A stretch of 64,000 nt of DNA from Pseudarthrobacter cellobiosi (GCF_023913755.1 NZ_JAMXBJ010000047.1:1-64000); one strand, 5' to 3'. Counted from the first letter of the stretch, positions 45,701 through 54,294 are shown. Numbers and translations are program-made. The notes: generated by a model not told the origin, from the sequence alone.

Positions 45701-45769
45701 CCTGCGACTGCCCAGGTGCAGGAACTTGTGGGCGTCCCCGCCGAAAGCACCGCGAAGGGCCAAGGATGA
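42725..45769 (+). CDS. mrpA: Na+/H+ antiporter subunit A, with fused MrpB-like domain
   Basis: A 1014-residue membrane protein related to complex I subunit ND5. The proton-pumping core (residues 110-430) has SKSALVPFHFWLPGAMAAPT and the MVKAGIYLVARLAPGF stretch. The C-terminal part (about 820-970) resembles MrpB (LYLLLAGHNLPGGGFAGGLT), so the usual separate mrpB gene is fused, as in many actinobacteria. It starts at GTG 42725 and overlaps mrpC by four bases. The complex exports Na+ under alkaline or salt stress. Confidence 0.96.
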   Translation: MITVLAVHFAVAAVAPFLFRAWGRNAFYSLAAVPSASFVWLLFQHGAVYSDAGAVSEVFPWIPGLDLEFAFRLDPLAWVMSLLILGIGALVLVYCARYFSLKDQDLGGFGAQLLAFAGVMFGLVIADDLLLMFIFWELTTILSYLLIGFARTRLAARRSALQALMVTTAGGLAMLVGLIMLGHSAGTYRISAILAQAPTLISGPSGAIVAAAVVLILAGAISKSALVPFHFWLPGAMAAPTPVSAYLHAAAMVKAGIYLVARLAPGFSDTAYWQSIVLGLGLATMLVGGYRALRQTDIKLILAYGTVSQLGFLTMVVGLGTPDAALAGLAMLLAHGLFKATLFLVVGIIDHQAGTRDVRQLSGVFRQSRALGIVAGIGAASMAGVPLLAGFVAKESVLEAFVHHASGGDAWSMVVLVGIVLGSILTFAYSARFMWGAFAVKPGIERTTFKAVKPSFLAAPAVLSVLSIVYGLWPASVDAWVQPYAALFASTASDAGTPAEQAGHLALWHGFTPALGLTALTFALGLAMYFGRNLVARVQSRVPGWIDGDRMYQLTIGALDDTAVWITGRTQRGSLYFYLAVILTMAFALPLTAMVLAGKPLPDNLYFIDPYSPLQPVVGAGIVIGALAAVKANKRFLAVLMVSVTGYGIALMFALQGAPDLALTQVLVETIILVAFVLAMRSLPAELRDRTGGKYRVIRVIIGAAFGVTMVFAAIHAMGARVAVPVSLEFPRLAYEGGGGLNIVNVTLVDIRAWDTFGEISVLALAATGVASLIFVRGRGDRTRVSETIAEGSVGRQVAVDPGSREAAALAISRKFAASARDAWIVAGRTLAPERRSIIFEVVTRLIFHSLIIFSLYLLLAGHNLPGGGFAGGLTAGLALAIRYLAGGRFELREATPVGAGTLLGIGLATAAASGVVPLLLGGQVFQTAIIELWLPVFGDIKFVTSTIFDIGVYIVVIGLVLDVLRSLGSEIDEHFEEQRTAPAEDSPDDDAPATAQVQELVGVPAESTAKGQG

Positions 45770-46359
45770 GCGTCAACCTGACCCTGCTGACCGTGATGGG
45801 TGCACTTTATGCGTGCGGCATCTACCTGATCCTGGAACGCAGCCTCACCCGGGTGCTGCTCGGGCTGATGCTGCTGGCCAACGCCACCAACCTACTGATC
45901 CTGGCCACCGGCGGCTATGCCGGCCTGGCGCCCCTGTACAACAAGGACACCGGCGCGCACGAGTACGCGGACCCGCTGCCGCAGGCTCTGATCCTCACGT
46001 CGATCGTGATCTCCTTCGCCGTGACGGCCTTTATGCTCGGCATCATCTACCGCACGTGGGTCCTGGCCCGCCAGGACGAGATCCAGGACGACGTCGAGGA
46101 CCTCCGCGTCGCCGAGACCCCCCGCTTCGACGCGGAGGACGACGCGCCGATCCCGGCCGAGACTTCCGAGTTTCCCCTGACCATGCTTGGCGGCGACGGA
46201 AGCACCGTCTCGGACCACCCCTCGACGGCGGACGGCCCGGAAGGGGCCGGTGATTCCGTCACGGCCGGTGCCAAGGAGATTCCTGCCGCGGATGCCGCCG
46301 CTGAAGAGCAACCCGGCTCGCGGAACGTAACCCCTGGTCCCGAAGGAGGTGTGAAGTGA
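45766..46359 (+). CDS. mrpC: Na+/H+ antiporter subunit C
   Basis: A 197-residue protein related to NuoK. Three membrane helices occupy residues 5-110 (GLMLLANATNLLILATGG; PQALILTSIVISFAVTAFML). The C-terminal 85 residues form an unusually long acidic tail rich in E, D and A, probably cytoplasmic. It overlaps its neighbours on both sides (ATGA with mrpA, GTGA with mrpD). Confidence 0.95.
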   Translation: MSVNLTLLTVMGALYACGIYLILERSLTRVLLGLMLLANATNLLILATGGYAGLAPLYNKDTGAHEYADPLPQALILTSIVISFAVTAFMLGIIYRTWVLARQDEIQDDVEDLRVAETPRFDAEDDAPIPAETSEFPLTMLGGDGSTVSDHPSTADGPEGAGDSVTAGAKEIPAADAAAEEQPGSRNVTPGPEGGVK

Positions 46360-47963
46360 ACATCGCAAGCTTTGCCCCGCTCGCCGTCGTACTTCCCATC
46401 CTCGGTGCCGCCCTGGCCTTCCTGCTGATCCGGCGCTCCCGCGCCCAGCGCGCGGTCAGCATCGGCGTGCTGTCCCTGACGCTTCTGCTGGAGTGCCTGC
46501 TGCTGGCCTCCATGTGGGACGGCGGAACGGCCGCCGTGACCATCGGTGGCTGGCTGCCGCCGTGGGGCATCACGATGGTAGTGGACCAGTTCTCGTCCCT
46601 CATGCTCGTGGTGTCGTCGGCTATCAGCCTCGCTGTGCTGGTCTACGCCACCGGGCAGGGCATGGCCGACGGCGACCAGGACGCGCCGGTGTCAATCTTC
46701 CACCCCACCTACCTGATCCTGGTGGCCGGCGTGTCCAACGCGTTCCTGTCCGGGGACCTGTTCAACCTGTACGTCGGCTTCGAGATCCTGCTGACGGCAA
46801 GCTATGTGCTGATGACACTTGGCGGAACCGGCCCCCGCATCCGCGCTGGCGTCACCTACGTGGTGGTTTCCGTGGTGTCCTCGGTGCTGTTCCTGATCTC
46901 CATCGCGATGGTCTACGGCGCCACCGGAACCGTGAACATGGCCGACCTCGCCATCAAGCTCGCGGACCTGGACGAGGGAACCCAGACCCTGCTGCACGTG
47001 ATGCTGCTGGTGGCCTTCGGCATCAAGGCGGCCGTGTTCCCGCTCTCGTTCTGGCTGCCTGACTCCTACCCCACGGCGCCGGCGCCGGTCACTGCCGTGT
47101 TCGCCGGACTGCTGACCAAAGTCGGTGTGTACGCAATGGTGCGCACTGAAACCCTGCTCTTCCCCGGGGACAGCCTGAACACTCCGCTGATGGTGGCGGC
47201 GCTGCTGACCATGGTGGTGGGAATCCTTGGCGCCCTGGCCCAGAGCGACATCAAACGTCTGTTGTCCTTCACCCTGGTCAGCCACATCGGCTACATGGTG
47301 TTCGGCCTGGCGATGTCCTCGGTGGCCGGGCTGGGAGCCGCCGTGTTCTACGTGGCCCACCACATCACCATCCAGACCAGCCTCTTCCTGGTCACGGGCC
47401 TGATCGAGCGCCGCGGCGGCAGCTCCTCCGTGGACCGGCTGGCAGGCCTCGCCAAGCTGTCACCCATCCTGGCCCTGCTCTTCTTTATCCCCGCAATGAA
47501 CCTTGCCGGGATCCCGCCGTTCTCCGGTTTCCTGGGGAAAGTGGGGCTCATCCAGGCGGGCATCGAACTGGGCACGCCCCTGGCCTACGCCCTGGTGATC
47601 GGCGGCGTGGTCACCAGCCTCCTGACCCTGCTGGCCGTCGCGAGGGTCTGGAACCGCGCATTCTGGCGCAAGCCCTCGGACGCAGAGCACCCGGACCCCG
47701 TCCTGCTGGCTGAGCCCGAGGATTCGGATACCGGCAGCCGTGCCGGCCGCAAAAACGTCACGCTGCTGCCCCGCACCATGGTGGGCTCAACCCTGGGCCT
47801 GGTGGTCCTGGGCGTGTCACTCACGGTCTTCGCCGGCCCGCTGTTCAAAGTCGCGGACCAGGCCGCCCAAGAAATGCTGGACCGGTCCGCCTACATCCAG
47901 GCCGTGCTGGGCGAGGACACGCAGGTTCCCCCGCTCGCATTGAAAAACGGAGGGGGCAAATGA
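46356..47963 (+). CDS. mrpD: Na+/H+ antiporter subunit D
   Basis: A 535-residue ND2/ND4-like membrane subunit with about 14 helices. The conserved lysine of the proton path sits in AFGIKAAVFPLSFWLPDSYP, and TAPAPVTAVFAGLLTKVGVY follows. A second signature reads AQSDIKRLLSFTLVSHIGYM. The GTG start overlaps the mrpC stop and the gene overlaps mrpE by four bases. Confidence 0.96.
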   Translation: MNIASFAPLAVVLPILGAALAFLLIRRSRAQRAVSIGVLSLTLLLECLLLASMWDGGTAAVTIGGWLPPWGITMVVDQFSSLMLVVSSAISLAVLVYATGQGMADGDQDAPVSIFHPTYLILVAGVSNAFLSGDLFNLYVGFEILLTASYVLMTLGGTGPRIRAGVTYVVVSVVSSVLFLISIAMVYGATGTVNMADLAIKLADLDEGTQTLLHVMLLVAFGIKAAVFPLSFWLPDSYPTAPAPVTAVFAGLLTKVGVYAMVRTETLLFPGDSLNTPLMVAALLTMVVGILGALAQSDIKRLLSFTLVSHIGYMVFGLAMSSVAGLGAAVFYVAHHITIQTSLFLVTGLIERRGGSSSVDRLAGLAKLSPILALLFFIPAMNLAGIPPFSGFLGKVGLIQAGIELGTPLAYALVIGGVVTSLLTLLAVARVWNRAFWRKPSDAEHPDPVLLAEPEDSDTGSRAGRKNVTLLPRTMVGSTLGLVVLGVSLTVFAGPLFKVADQAAQEMLDRSAYIQAVLGEDTQVPPLALKNGGGK

Positions 47964-48505
47964 GCCGCCGGCGGATTTCCCTGCGCCAGGAACTGCCCCT
48001 GCTGGTATGGCTGGTGATTGTCTGGGCCGCCCTGTGGCAGGACTTCAGCCCCGGCAACCTGCTCTTCGGCGCGTTGCTGGCTGTGCTCGTGGCCCGGATG
48101 TTCTACCTGCCGCCGGTAGAGCTCAGCGGCCGCTTCAACATTCTTCACGCCGTGCCATTTGCCCTGCGTTTCCTGGGCAGGGTGGTGGCAGCCAGCGTCG
48201 AGGTCATGTATCTGGCGGCTGTCCGCGGCCCGCGGGTCATCAACGCCGTCGTGGCTGTCCCGCTGCGCAGCCATCAGGACCTGATGGTCACCGCCGTGGG
48301 GCACGTGATCTCACTGATCCCGGGCTCCCTGGTGGTGGAAGTGGACCGTTCAACGTCCACCCTGTATCTCCACGCGCTCAACGTCAGCAGTGCCGAGGAC
48401 GTGGAAAGCCTGCGCAAGGAAGTCCGCTCCATCGAAGCGGGCCTGATCAGGATCATGGGCACCCGCGAAGAACTCGAAGCAATCCGGCAGGAGGCCGCAG
48501 CATGA
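47960..48505 (+). CDS. mrpE: Na+/H+ antiporter subunit E
   Basis: A 181-residue subunit. Two N-terminal membrane helices (residues 12-52) precede a cytoplasmic part with LISLIPGSLVVEVDRSTSTL, the family signature. It has four-base overlaps with mrpD and mrpF. Confidence 0.94.
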   Translation: MSRRRISLRQELPLLVWLVIVWAALWQDFSPGNLLFGALLAVLVARMFYLPPVELSGRFNILHAVPFALRFLGRVVAASVEVMYLAAVRGPRVINAVVAVPLRSHQDLMVTAVGHVISLIPGSLVVEVDRSTSTLYLHALNVSSAEDVESLRKEVRSIEAGLIRIMGTREELEAIRQEAAA

Positions 48506-48780
48506 TGCAGACCGTCCTGGCTGTCACGGCAGTCATTCTTTCGCTGGCTGCGGCGGGCGCCATCATCAGGATTGCCCGCGGCCCCTCGCTGCTGGACAGG
48601 GTGCTGGCCTCCGACGTCCTGCTTGCGATCCTCGGTGCGGCCCTGTGCATCGACATGGCCGTCAACCGGCACCTGAACAACCTGATGCTGCTGGTGGCGC
48701 TGTCCATCGTCGGTTTCATCGGCTCGGTGACCGTTGCGCGCTTCGTGGCCGACCGGCGAGAGCAAGCCAATGAATCCTGA
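48502..48780 (+). CDS. mrpF: Na+/H+ antiporter subunit F
   Basis: A 92-residue subunit with three membrane helices. IARGPSLLDRVLASDVL between helices 1 and 2 is the MrpF signature. I placed the start at ATG 48502, overlapping the mrpE stop (ATGA); a longer frame upstream in the same phase is only shadow coding of mrpE. Confidence 0.94.
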   Translation: MMQTVLAVTAVILSLAAAGAIIRIARGPSLLDRVLASDVLLAILGAALCIDMAVNRHLNNLMLLVALSIVGFIGSVTVARFVADRREQANES

Positions 48781-49192
48781 GGCCAGCGTGGTTGATAACG
48801 TCATCGATACCGTGTCGGCGGTGTTCCTGGTGCTGGGTGCCCTGATGTCGCTCGCCGCCGCCGTAGGCCTGCTCCGCTTCCCGGACCTGCTGAGCCGCAT
48901 GCATGCAGCCACCAAGCCCCAGGTGCTGGGGCTGTTCCTGCTCCTGGCGGCCATCGGCCTGCAGCTGCGCACCTGGTGGGTGTGGCCGGTGCTGCTGGTG
49001 GCCTGGATTTTCCAGCTGCTGACGGTGCCGGTTTCCGCCCATATGGTGGGCCGCGCCGGTTACCGGACCAAACACCTGCACCGGGAGCTGCTCAGCTCCG
49101 ATGAACTCGATGCCGTGGTTCAGCAGGCGGCGCGATCCGCCCGGGATGAGTCCTCCAGGGATGAAGCGTCCGACGGCGGCCGGCGGGACTGA
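48770..49192 (+). CDS. mrpG: Na+/H+ antiporter subunit G
   Basis: A 140-residue subunit with three membrane helices. AAVGLLRFPDLLSRMHAATK is the MrpG signature. The ATG at 48770 overlaps mrpF by 11 bases. The last 35 residues are charged (ARSARDESSRDEASDGGRRD). It ends the mrp operon; no clear hairpin terminator follows. Confidence 0.94.
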   Translation: MNPEASVVDNVIDTVSAVFLVLGALMSLAAAVGLLRFPDLLSRMHAATKPQVLGLFLLLAAIGLQLRTWWVWPVLLVAWIFQLLTVPVSAHMVGRAGYRTKHLHRELLSSDELDAVVQQAARSARDESSRDEASDGGRRD

Positions 49193-49220
49193 GCGTCAGC
49201 CGCCGGCCTGCTCGCCAGGG

Positions 49221-49484
49221 TTAGACGATGTCCTGGGACTTGGCGAAGCGGGTGATGGCCCGCTGCGTGCCGCGGTTGGCGAGCACCTGAATGATGGTGC
49301 TGACCGAGGCCGAAATGAGCGCGAAGGTGAGTGCCGAGCGAAGGCTCGTGGGGGTGTCTTCATCCTTGCCGGTGGGAGGCTTCCGGCCGGTGGACTTTTC
49401 CCACACGGTATTGACCATCTTGGTGCCGACGAACCCGGCGCCGATGCTGATTGCAGTGCCGAGCAGCTTGATGAACAGGTTCAT
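49221..49484 (-). CDS. DUF4235 membrane protein
   Basis: An 87-residue protein with a hydrophobic N-terminal segment (residues 3-25, including GTAISIGAGFVGTKMVN) and a second one (about 53-70, TFALISASVSTIIQVLANRG). This layout matches the actinobacterial DUF4235 family, of unknown function. AAGGAG precedes the ATG at 49484. It is convergent with mrpG, 28 bases away. Confidence 0.85.
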   Translation of the reverse strand: MNLFIKLLGTAISIGAGFVGTKMVNTVWEKSTGRKPPTGKDEDTPTSLRSALTFALISASVSTIIQVLANRGTQRAITRFAKSQDIV

Positions 49485-49525
49485 TCGTTGAACTCCTTGT
49501 GAGCGGATCCGGGACTGTCTTTAGC

Positions 49526-50068
49526 CTAACCCGGCTGCATGGACTCCAGAATCTCCCGCAGGGCTTCCACCACCAGATCGTGGTCCTGCTGCTGGGGCAG
49601 GCCTGAGACCGTCACCGTGGCCACTGCACCCACGCCTGTGACGTAGACCGGGAAGCAGCCGCCGTGCGGGGCGTAGGTGGACTCGTCGAACCAGCCGTGG
49701 TCCTCGATCCGGCCGCCATGCAGCCTGCCGCGCAGGCCCACCAGCAGCGACGGGATCTCATACCTGGCGGCGGTGCGCTGCTTGGCCCGGATCCAGCGCT
49801 CGTTGTCCGGGGTGGCGCCGTCCAGGGCCACGTGGAACAGGACCTGGTCACCCTTGGTGATGTCGATCGCGATGGGCAGCTTCCGGCTCTTGCCCAGCTC
49901 CACCAGGAGCAGCCCGAGGTTGAGGGAGTCGTCCTTGCTGAAATGCGGAAACTGCAGCTCGTTGATCTCGGCTTCGACCCGGGCTATCAGGGCCTCAAGC
50001 AGCCCCGCCGGCTGGGGCACTGTCGAATCGGGATTGAACGCAGTCACAGTCGGGTTGTTGGCAGTCAT
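49526..50068 (-). CDS. UPF0303 / heme-degrading-domain-like protein
   Basis: A 180-residue soluble protein of the GlcG/HbpS-like fold, UPF0303 branch. Family features are LPIAIDITKGDQVLFHVALD and APHGGCFPVYVTGVGAVATV (near residue 130-150). Related proteins bind heme or small ligands, and automated pipelines call this branch heme-degrading; activity is unproven here. I used the ATG at 50068; two codons further upstream are open but lack a better ribosome site. Confidence 0.82.
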   Translation of the reverse strand: MTANNPTVTAFNPDSTVPQPAGLLEALIARVEAEINELQFPHFSKDDSLNLGLLLVELGKSRKLPIAIDITKGDQVLFHVALDGATPDNERWIRAKQRTAARYEIPSLLVGLRGRLHGGRIEDHGWFDESTYAPHGGCFPVYVTGVGAVATVTVSGLPQQQDHDLVVEALREILESMQPG

Positions 50069-50132
50069 GGCCCACAATCTACCCCGCCCGCGGTGTAAAC
50101 TGGAGCACGCCCATCAGGGCAGATTTATTACG

Positions 50133-50255
50133 ACAGGGGAGCGCCGCCGTCGGGCATCACTGGCATTGCCAGGGAACCGCAGCTAGGCGCTGAGAGTGCG
50201 GACAGCCGCAGACCCTCGAACCTGATCCGGTTAGTACCGGCGCAAGGGAGTCGAG
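50133..50255 (+). promoter_or_regulatory. TPP riboswitch (THI box)
   Basis: Contains the THI-box hallmarks in order: AGGGGAGC, CTGAGAG, GACCCT, GAACCTGATCCGGTTAGTAC and AAGGGAG. It lies 75 bases before the first gene of the thiamine-type transporter, so thiamine pyrophosphate should shut the operon down. Confidence 0.95.
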
Positions 50256-50330
50256 TTCTCGAAGTGTCCGGAAACGGCGGCAGCGCCGCACGCCGGGGCA
50301 CTTTCCCCTCCTGTTCCTCAGGAGGACCAA

Positions 50331-50981
50331 ATGACAACTGCAGCAATCAAAAAGACCGGCAATACCTGGCGTGTTGTGGACATCGTGGTGGCGGCGCTCA
50401 TCGCCATCACCGGCGGTGTGATCTTCTGGGCCTGGTCCCAGGGCGCCGGCATCATTTCCGCCCCCATGAACGCCGTTTACCCCCCGCTGACCGGCCTGAT
50501 CGCCGGCGGCTGGATGATCCCGGCAGTGCTGGGCATGCTCATCATCCGCAAGCCCGGCGCGGCGCTCTTCTGCGAAGCGGTGGCCGCCACCGGCGAACTC
50601 ATCATGGGCTCGCAGTACGGCGCCACGGTGCTGATCTCCGGACTCCTCCAGGGCCTGGGCGCCGAACTGGTGTTCTTCCTGCTGGTGTACGGCAACTTCC
50701 GGTTCAAGTCCTTCCTGCACCAGAAGTACAACCTGATCGCCGCACTGCTGGCCGGTGCCGGCGCGGGCCTGTTCTGCGGCCTCAATGACTCCTTCCTGCC
50801 GTGGGGCTGGAACATCGCCTACGAGCCCGGCGACAAGCTCGCGTACATCGTGTTCTGCACCATCTCCGGCGCGGTCATTGCGGGTGCGCTGTCCTGGATC
50901 GCCACCCGCGGCCTGGCCAAGACCGGCGTGCTGAGCTCGTTCGCGTCCCGGAAGGCAGCGTCGGAGCCCGTCTTCAACTGA
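50331..50981 (+). CDS. ykoE: ECF transporter S component, YkoE type
   Basis: A 216-residue membrane protein with about six helices, beginning its core with WRVVDIVVAALIAITGGVIF. It is the substrate-capturing part of an energy-coupling-factor transporter; relatives are linked to thiamine or its hydroxymethylpyrimidine precursor. The TPP riboswitch directly upstream supports that. AGGAGG precedes the ATG. The stop shares its A with the next ATG. Confidence 0.93.
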   Translation: MTTAAIKKTGNTWRVVDIVVAALIAITGGVIFWAWSQGAGIISAPMNAVYPPLTGLIAGGWMIPAVLGMLIIRKPGAALFCEAVAATGELIMGSQYGATVLISGLLQGLGAELVFFLLVYGNFRFKSFLHQKYNLIAALLAGAGAGLFCGLNDSFLPWGWNIAYEPGDKLAYIVFCTISGAVIAGALSWIATRGLAKTGVLSSFASRKAASEPVFN

Positions 50982-52621
50982 TGACCGCTTCCGACGCCGG
51001 CGCCTCCGCAGTGCGCCCCGCCGCGGTGTCCGCCCGTGGCTGGGGCTGGCGGCATGCCGGACGTTCCGCGCCCGCCGTCCACGGGCTCGACCTCGACATC
51101 GCTCCTGGCGAGCGGGTGCTGCTGCTGGGCCCCTCGGGCGCCGGCAAGTCAACGCTGCTGCACGCGCTCGCAGGGGTGCTGGGGGACGAAGGGGACGACG
51201 CCGACGAAACCGGTTCGTTGCTGATCGACGGCGTGGTGCCCCGCGGGCAGCGCGGCCGCTCGGGCCTGATGCAGCAGGATCCGGAAACGCAGGTGGTGCT
51301 TTCGCGTCTGGGCGACGACGTCGCCTTCGGCGCCGAGAACCTCGCCGTTCCGCGGGACGAGATCTGGCGGCGCGTCCATGAAGCGCTCGACGACGTCGGG
51401 CTGCGAAGTGCCGGGGGCGGCGGTTTGAACGCCGGTGCCGGCGCCGGTTTGAACGCCGACGGCGGCGCTGGCGCCGGCGGGCTCCCACTGGACCACCCGA
51501 CGTCGGCCCTTTCCGGCGGGCAGAAGCAGCGCCTGGCATTGGCCGGGATACTCGCGATGCGGCCCGGGCTGATCCTGCTGGACGAGCCCACCGCGAACCT
51601 GGATCCCGCCGGCGTGCTGGAAGTCCGGGACGCCGTGGGCCGCTGCCTGGACAAAACCGGCGCCACCCTCGTTGTGGTGGAGCATCGCGTGTCCGTCTGG
51701 AAGGACCTGGTGGACCGGATTGTGGTGCTCCAGCCGGGCACCGCAGCGGGCTCCGCTGGAGGTTCCGCCAGCACGTCCGCGGTCCTGCTGGACGGGCCGC
51801 CGGACCAGGTGCTGGCGGAGGCACGGGACATGCTGATCGGCGCGGGCGTCTGGGTGCCGGGCTATGTTCCGGCAACCCGCCGCCGCGTATCCGCAGGCTC
51901 CGGTGACCTGCTGCTGGCTGCCGAGGACCTTGCCGTCTCCCGCGAGCGTCCGCGGCGCCGCGGCTTCCGGACGATCCCGCCCGTTCCAGTGCAGCTGGGC
52001 ATCACGGCTCAGGTCCGTTCCGGCCAGGCACTGACCGTCACGGGCCTCAATGGCGCCGGCAAGTCAACGTTTGCGCTGACGCTCGCCGGACTGCTGGCGC
52101 CGGTGGCGGGGAAGGTGTCCGCCGCCGTCGAGCTTTCCGAGGGGGCGGGGATCGACCCCTTCAAATGGAAAGCCAACCAGCTGATTTCCCGCATCGGAAC
52201 CGTGTTCCAGGAGCCCGAGCACCAGTTCGTTGCCGGCCGCGTGCTGGACGAACTGATGTTCGGACCGCGGCACCTGGGGCATGGCGAGGAGCGGGTTGAT
52301 GAGCTGCTGGAACGGCTGCGCCTGACGCACCTGGTGGACGCCAATCCGTACACACTGTCCGGCGGCGAAAAAAGGCGCCTGTCGGTGGCCACTGTCCTCG
52401 CGGCCCACCCGCGTGTGCTGGTGCTCGACGAGCCGACCTTCGGCCAGGACGCCAACACGTGGGCCGAGCTCGCATCGTTCCTCTCAGAACTGCTCGACGC
52501 CGGAACCTCCGTGGTTTCCGTGACCCACGACCAGGAATTCAGCGCCGTCCTCGGCGGGGCCGAACTGCGGCTTGGCCCGGCCTCACGCGGCGGCGCCCGC
52601 CAGGAAGCGGGTGCGGCATGA
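50981..52621 (+). CDS. ykoD: ECF transporter double ATPase, YkoD type
   Basis: A 546-residue protein with two ABC ATPase domains. Domain 1 has Walker A GPSGAGKST (near residue 50), signature LSGGQKQR and LILLDEPT; domain 2 has GLNGAGKST, LSGGEKRR and VLVLDEPT. The two units energise the YkoE/YkoC transporter. A low-complexity Gly/Ala/Asn insert (about residues 145-168, a duplicated GLNAGAGAG-like stretch) lies shortly before the first signature. Start at 50981 overlaps the ykoE stop; a longer frame upstream is shadow coding. Confidence 0.93.
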   Translation: MTASDAGASAVRPAAVSARGWGWRHAGRSAPAVHGLDLDIAPGERVLLLGPSGAGKSTLLHALAGVLGDEGDDADETGSLLIDGVVPRGQRGRSGLMQQDPETQVVLSRLGDDVAFGAENLAVPRDEIWRRVHEALDDVGLRSAGGGGLNAGAGAGLNADGGAGAGGLPLDHPTSALSGGQKQRLALAGILAMRPGLILLDEPTANLDPAGVLEVRDAVGRCLDKTGATLVVVEHRVSVWKDLVDRIVVLQPGTAAGSAGGSASTSAVLLDGPPDQVLAEARDMLIGAGVWVPGYVPATRRRVSAGSGDLLLAAEDLAVSRERPRRRGFRTIPPVPVQLGITAQVRSGQALTVTGLNGAGKSTFALTLAGLLAPVAGKVSAAVELSEGAGIDPFKWKANQLISRIGTVFQEPEHQFVAGRVLDELMFGPRHLGHGEERVDELLERLRLTHLVDANPYTLSGGEKRRLSVATVLAAHPRVLVLDEPTFGQDANTWAELASFLSELLDAGTSVVSVTHDQEFSAVLGGAELRLGPASRGGARQEAGAA

Positions 52622-53412
52622 GGGATGCCCTGACCCTCAGCGGCAACCACGCGCTGCTGACCCGCGCCAACCCGCTGGCCAAGTTCGCCGTCGTTTTCCT
52701 CATCACGCTGGTGCTGGCGCTCTCCATCGACTGGGTGTCCGCCTCGGTGGCGCTTGCGGCCGAGCTGGCGCTCTTTCCGCTGGCCGGCCTCACCCTGCGC
52801 CTGCTGTGGCAGCGCGGCTGGCCGCTCATCATCGCGGCAGCCCTGGGCGGCTGGAGCACAGCGATCGTCGCGGCGGACAGCGGTGCTGTACTGCTCGACG
52901 TCGGGATCTGGTCCATCAGCGAGGGTTCCCTGCAGCTGGGAATCGGTTTTATGCTGCGCGGCCTCGCGATTGCCCTGCCGGCGATCCTGCTTATGACCTG
53001 CACAGACCCCACCGACCTCGCCGATGCGCTGGCCCAGAAAGCCCGGCTGCCGCACCGGTTTGTCCTTGGCACGCTGGCCGCGATGCGGCTGGTGGGACTT
53101 ATGGCCGAGGAGTGGCAGACCATCGGCATGGCGCGGCGGGCCCGCGGAGTCGGCTCGCAGGGCAGCCCGCTGCAACGGCTGCGGGCTACGCTCGGGCAGA
53201 GCTTCGGGCTCCTGGTCCAGGCCATCCGCCGCGCGTCCCGGCTGGCCATCACCATGGAAGCCCGCGGTTTTGGCACCGGGCAGCGGACGTGGGCCCGGGA
53301 ATCCACATATTCGCCGCTGGATGCCTGGGTGCTGGCGGGCGGCGTGCTGATCGCGGCGGCTGCTGTGGTTGCCGCGGCTGTTATGGGGACCTGGAACTTC
53401 GTCTGGCGTTAG
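52618..53412 (+). CDS. ykoC: ECF transporter T component, YkoC type
   Basis: A 264-residue membrane protein (CbiQ-like) with about five helices. ARRARGVGSQGSPLQRLR and TMEARGFGTGQR supply the two conserved Ala-Arg-Gly motifs that couple the T component to the ATPases. The ATG at 52618 overlaps the ykoD stop by four bases. It completes the riboswitch-controlled operon. Confidence 0.93.
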   Translation: MRDALTLSGNHALLTRANPLAKFAVVFLITLVLALSIDWVSASVALAAELALFPLAGLTLRLLWQRGWPLIIAAALGGWSTAIVAADSGAVLLDVGIWSISEGSLQLGIGFMLRGLAIALPAILLMTCTDPTDLADALAQKARLPHRFVLGTLAAMRLVGLMAEEWQTIGMARRARGVGSQGSPLQRLRATLGQSFGLLVQAIRRASRLAITMEARGFGTGQRTWARESTYSPLDAWVLAGGVLIAAAAVVAAAVMGTWNFVWR

Positions 53413-53460
53413 TCCGGGCGGCCCATGCTTCTGGATTCGGGCTACGCCGCGCTGTGCTTG

Positions 53461-54294
53461 CTAAATGCACGAGTGGTCGTAGTCGAAGCCCCTGGAGACG
53501 AACTGGGTCAGGGTGACTGTGCCGCCGGGGGTTAGCGGCGCATTCGAGCAGTTGGCCGTGGCTCCGAAGGCCGTGCGGGCGCCTGCCAGCCAGCTGGGCA
53601 GGGCATAAAGGTTGCTGGAGTTGCTGACGGTGCCCACGATCTGTCCCCATTGATAGGCCGAGGAGTAGATGCCGACGTCGGCGCCGATGCTGTGAAATAA
53701 GTCGGTCATACCTTCCAGGACGGCACGGTTGGCGCTCTTGTCGAGGGACCAGCTGTTGCCTGTTTCAACATCGAGCCACCACAGGTAGTCCGAGGGGCTG
53801 CTGATGCCGCGGATGTAGGCGTCGTCGTACGCCTTGGCGTAGCCGTACATGTATGCGCACGCCGGGGCAACGTCCTTGTCCTTGCAGATGCCGTAGGGGT
53901 TGGTTACAGCTTGGGCTGCGGGGTAGTTGTTACTGGTGGGCCACCAGGAGCCAGCGTGCCCCGGGTTGGCGGTGTTGACGTAAAGGGCCACGGACGGCTG
54001 GTCGGTCGGGTTCACCGTGATGGATTTGGCCCAGCGGAGCAGTTCGGCGAGGCAGGGGTTAGTGGTGCTGGCCAGGCCATTGTTGACGCCCACGATCCCG
54101 AAAGCTGGAGCGGCGGGAAGCGCCTTGTTGCACTGAGGCCACGAGACATCGTTACCCAGTGCCTGCTCGGCGCCCTCGCCCGGTGAAGGGGCGGCCGCGG
54201 ACGCCGGCGCCACGATAATCCCGCAAAGGGCCATGAGCAGGCACAAGATGGCACACGCTAAAGCACGGGATGCTGTAGCCGCATTCCCATACAT
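53461..54294 (-). CDS. Secreted DUF1906/GH25-like protein
   Basis: A 277-residue exported protein. A signal peptide runs to about residue 34 (ALACAILCLLMALCGIIVAP). The mature part begins NDVSWPQCNK and continues with a glycosidase-like barrel: GIVGVNNGLASTTNPCLAEL, LWWLDVETGNSW and VGIYSSAYQW, the pattern of DUF1906 / GH25-like lysozyme-fold proteins. It may act on cell wall or be non-catalytic. I took the ATG at 54294 because CAGGAGG precedes it; the open frame extends further upstream. Confidence 0.8.
   Translation of the reverse strand: MYGNAATASRALACAILCLLMALCGIIVAPASAAAPSPGEGAEQALGNDVSWPQCNKALPAAPAFGIVGVNNGLASTTNPCLAELLRWAKSITVNPTDQPSVALYVNTANPGHAGSWWPTSNNYPAAQAVTNPYGICKDKDVAPACAYMYGYAKAYDDAYIRGISSPSDYLWWLDVETGNSWSLDKSANRAVLEGMTDLFHSIGADVGIYSSAYQWGQIVGTVSNSSNLYALPSWLAGARTAFGATANCSNAPLTPGGTVTLTQFVSRGFDYDHSCI

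Noticed and set aside
50801..50980. N-terminal extension of the YkoD ATPase
   Set aside because: It lies wholly inside ykoE in another frame; the ATG at 50981 overlaps the ykoE stop as expected in an operon.
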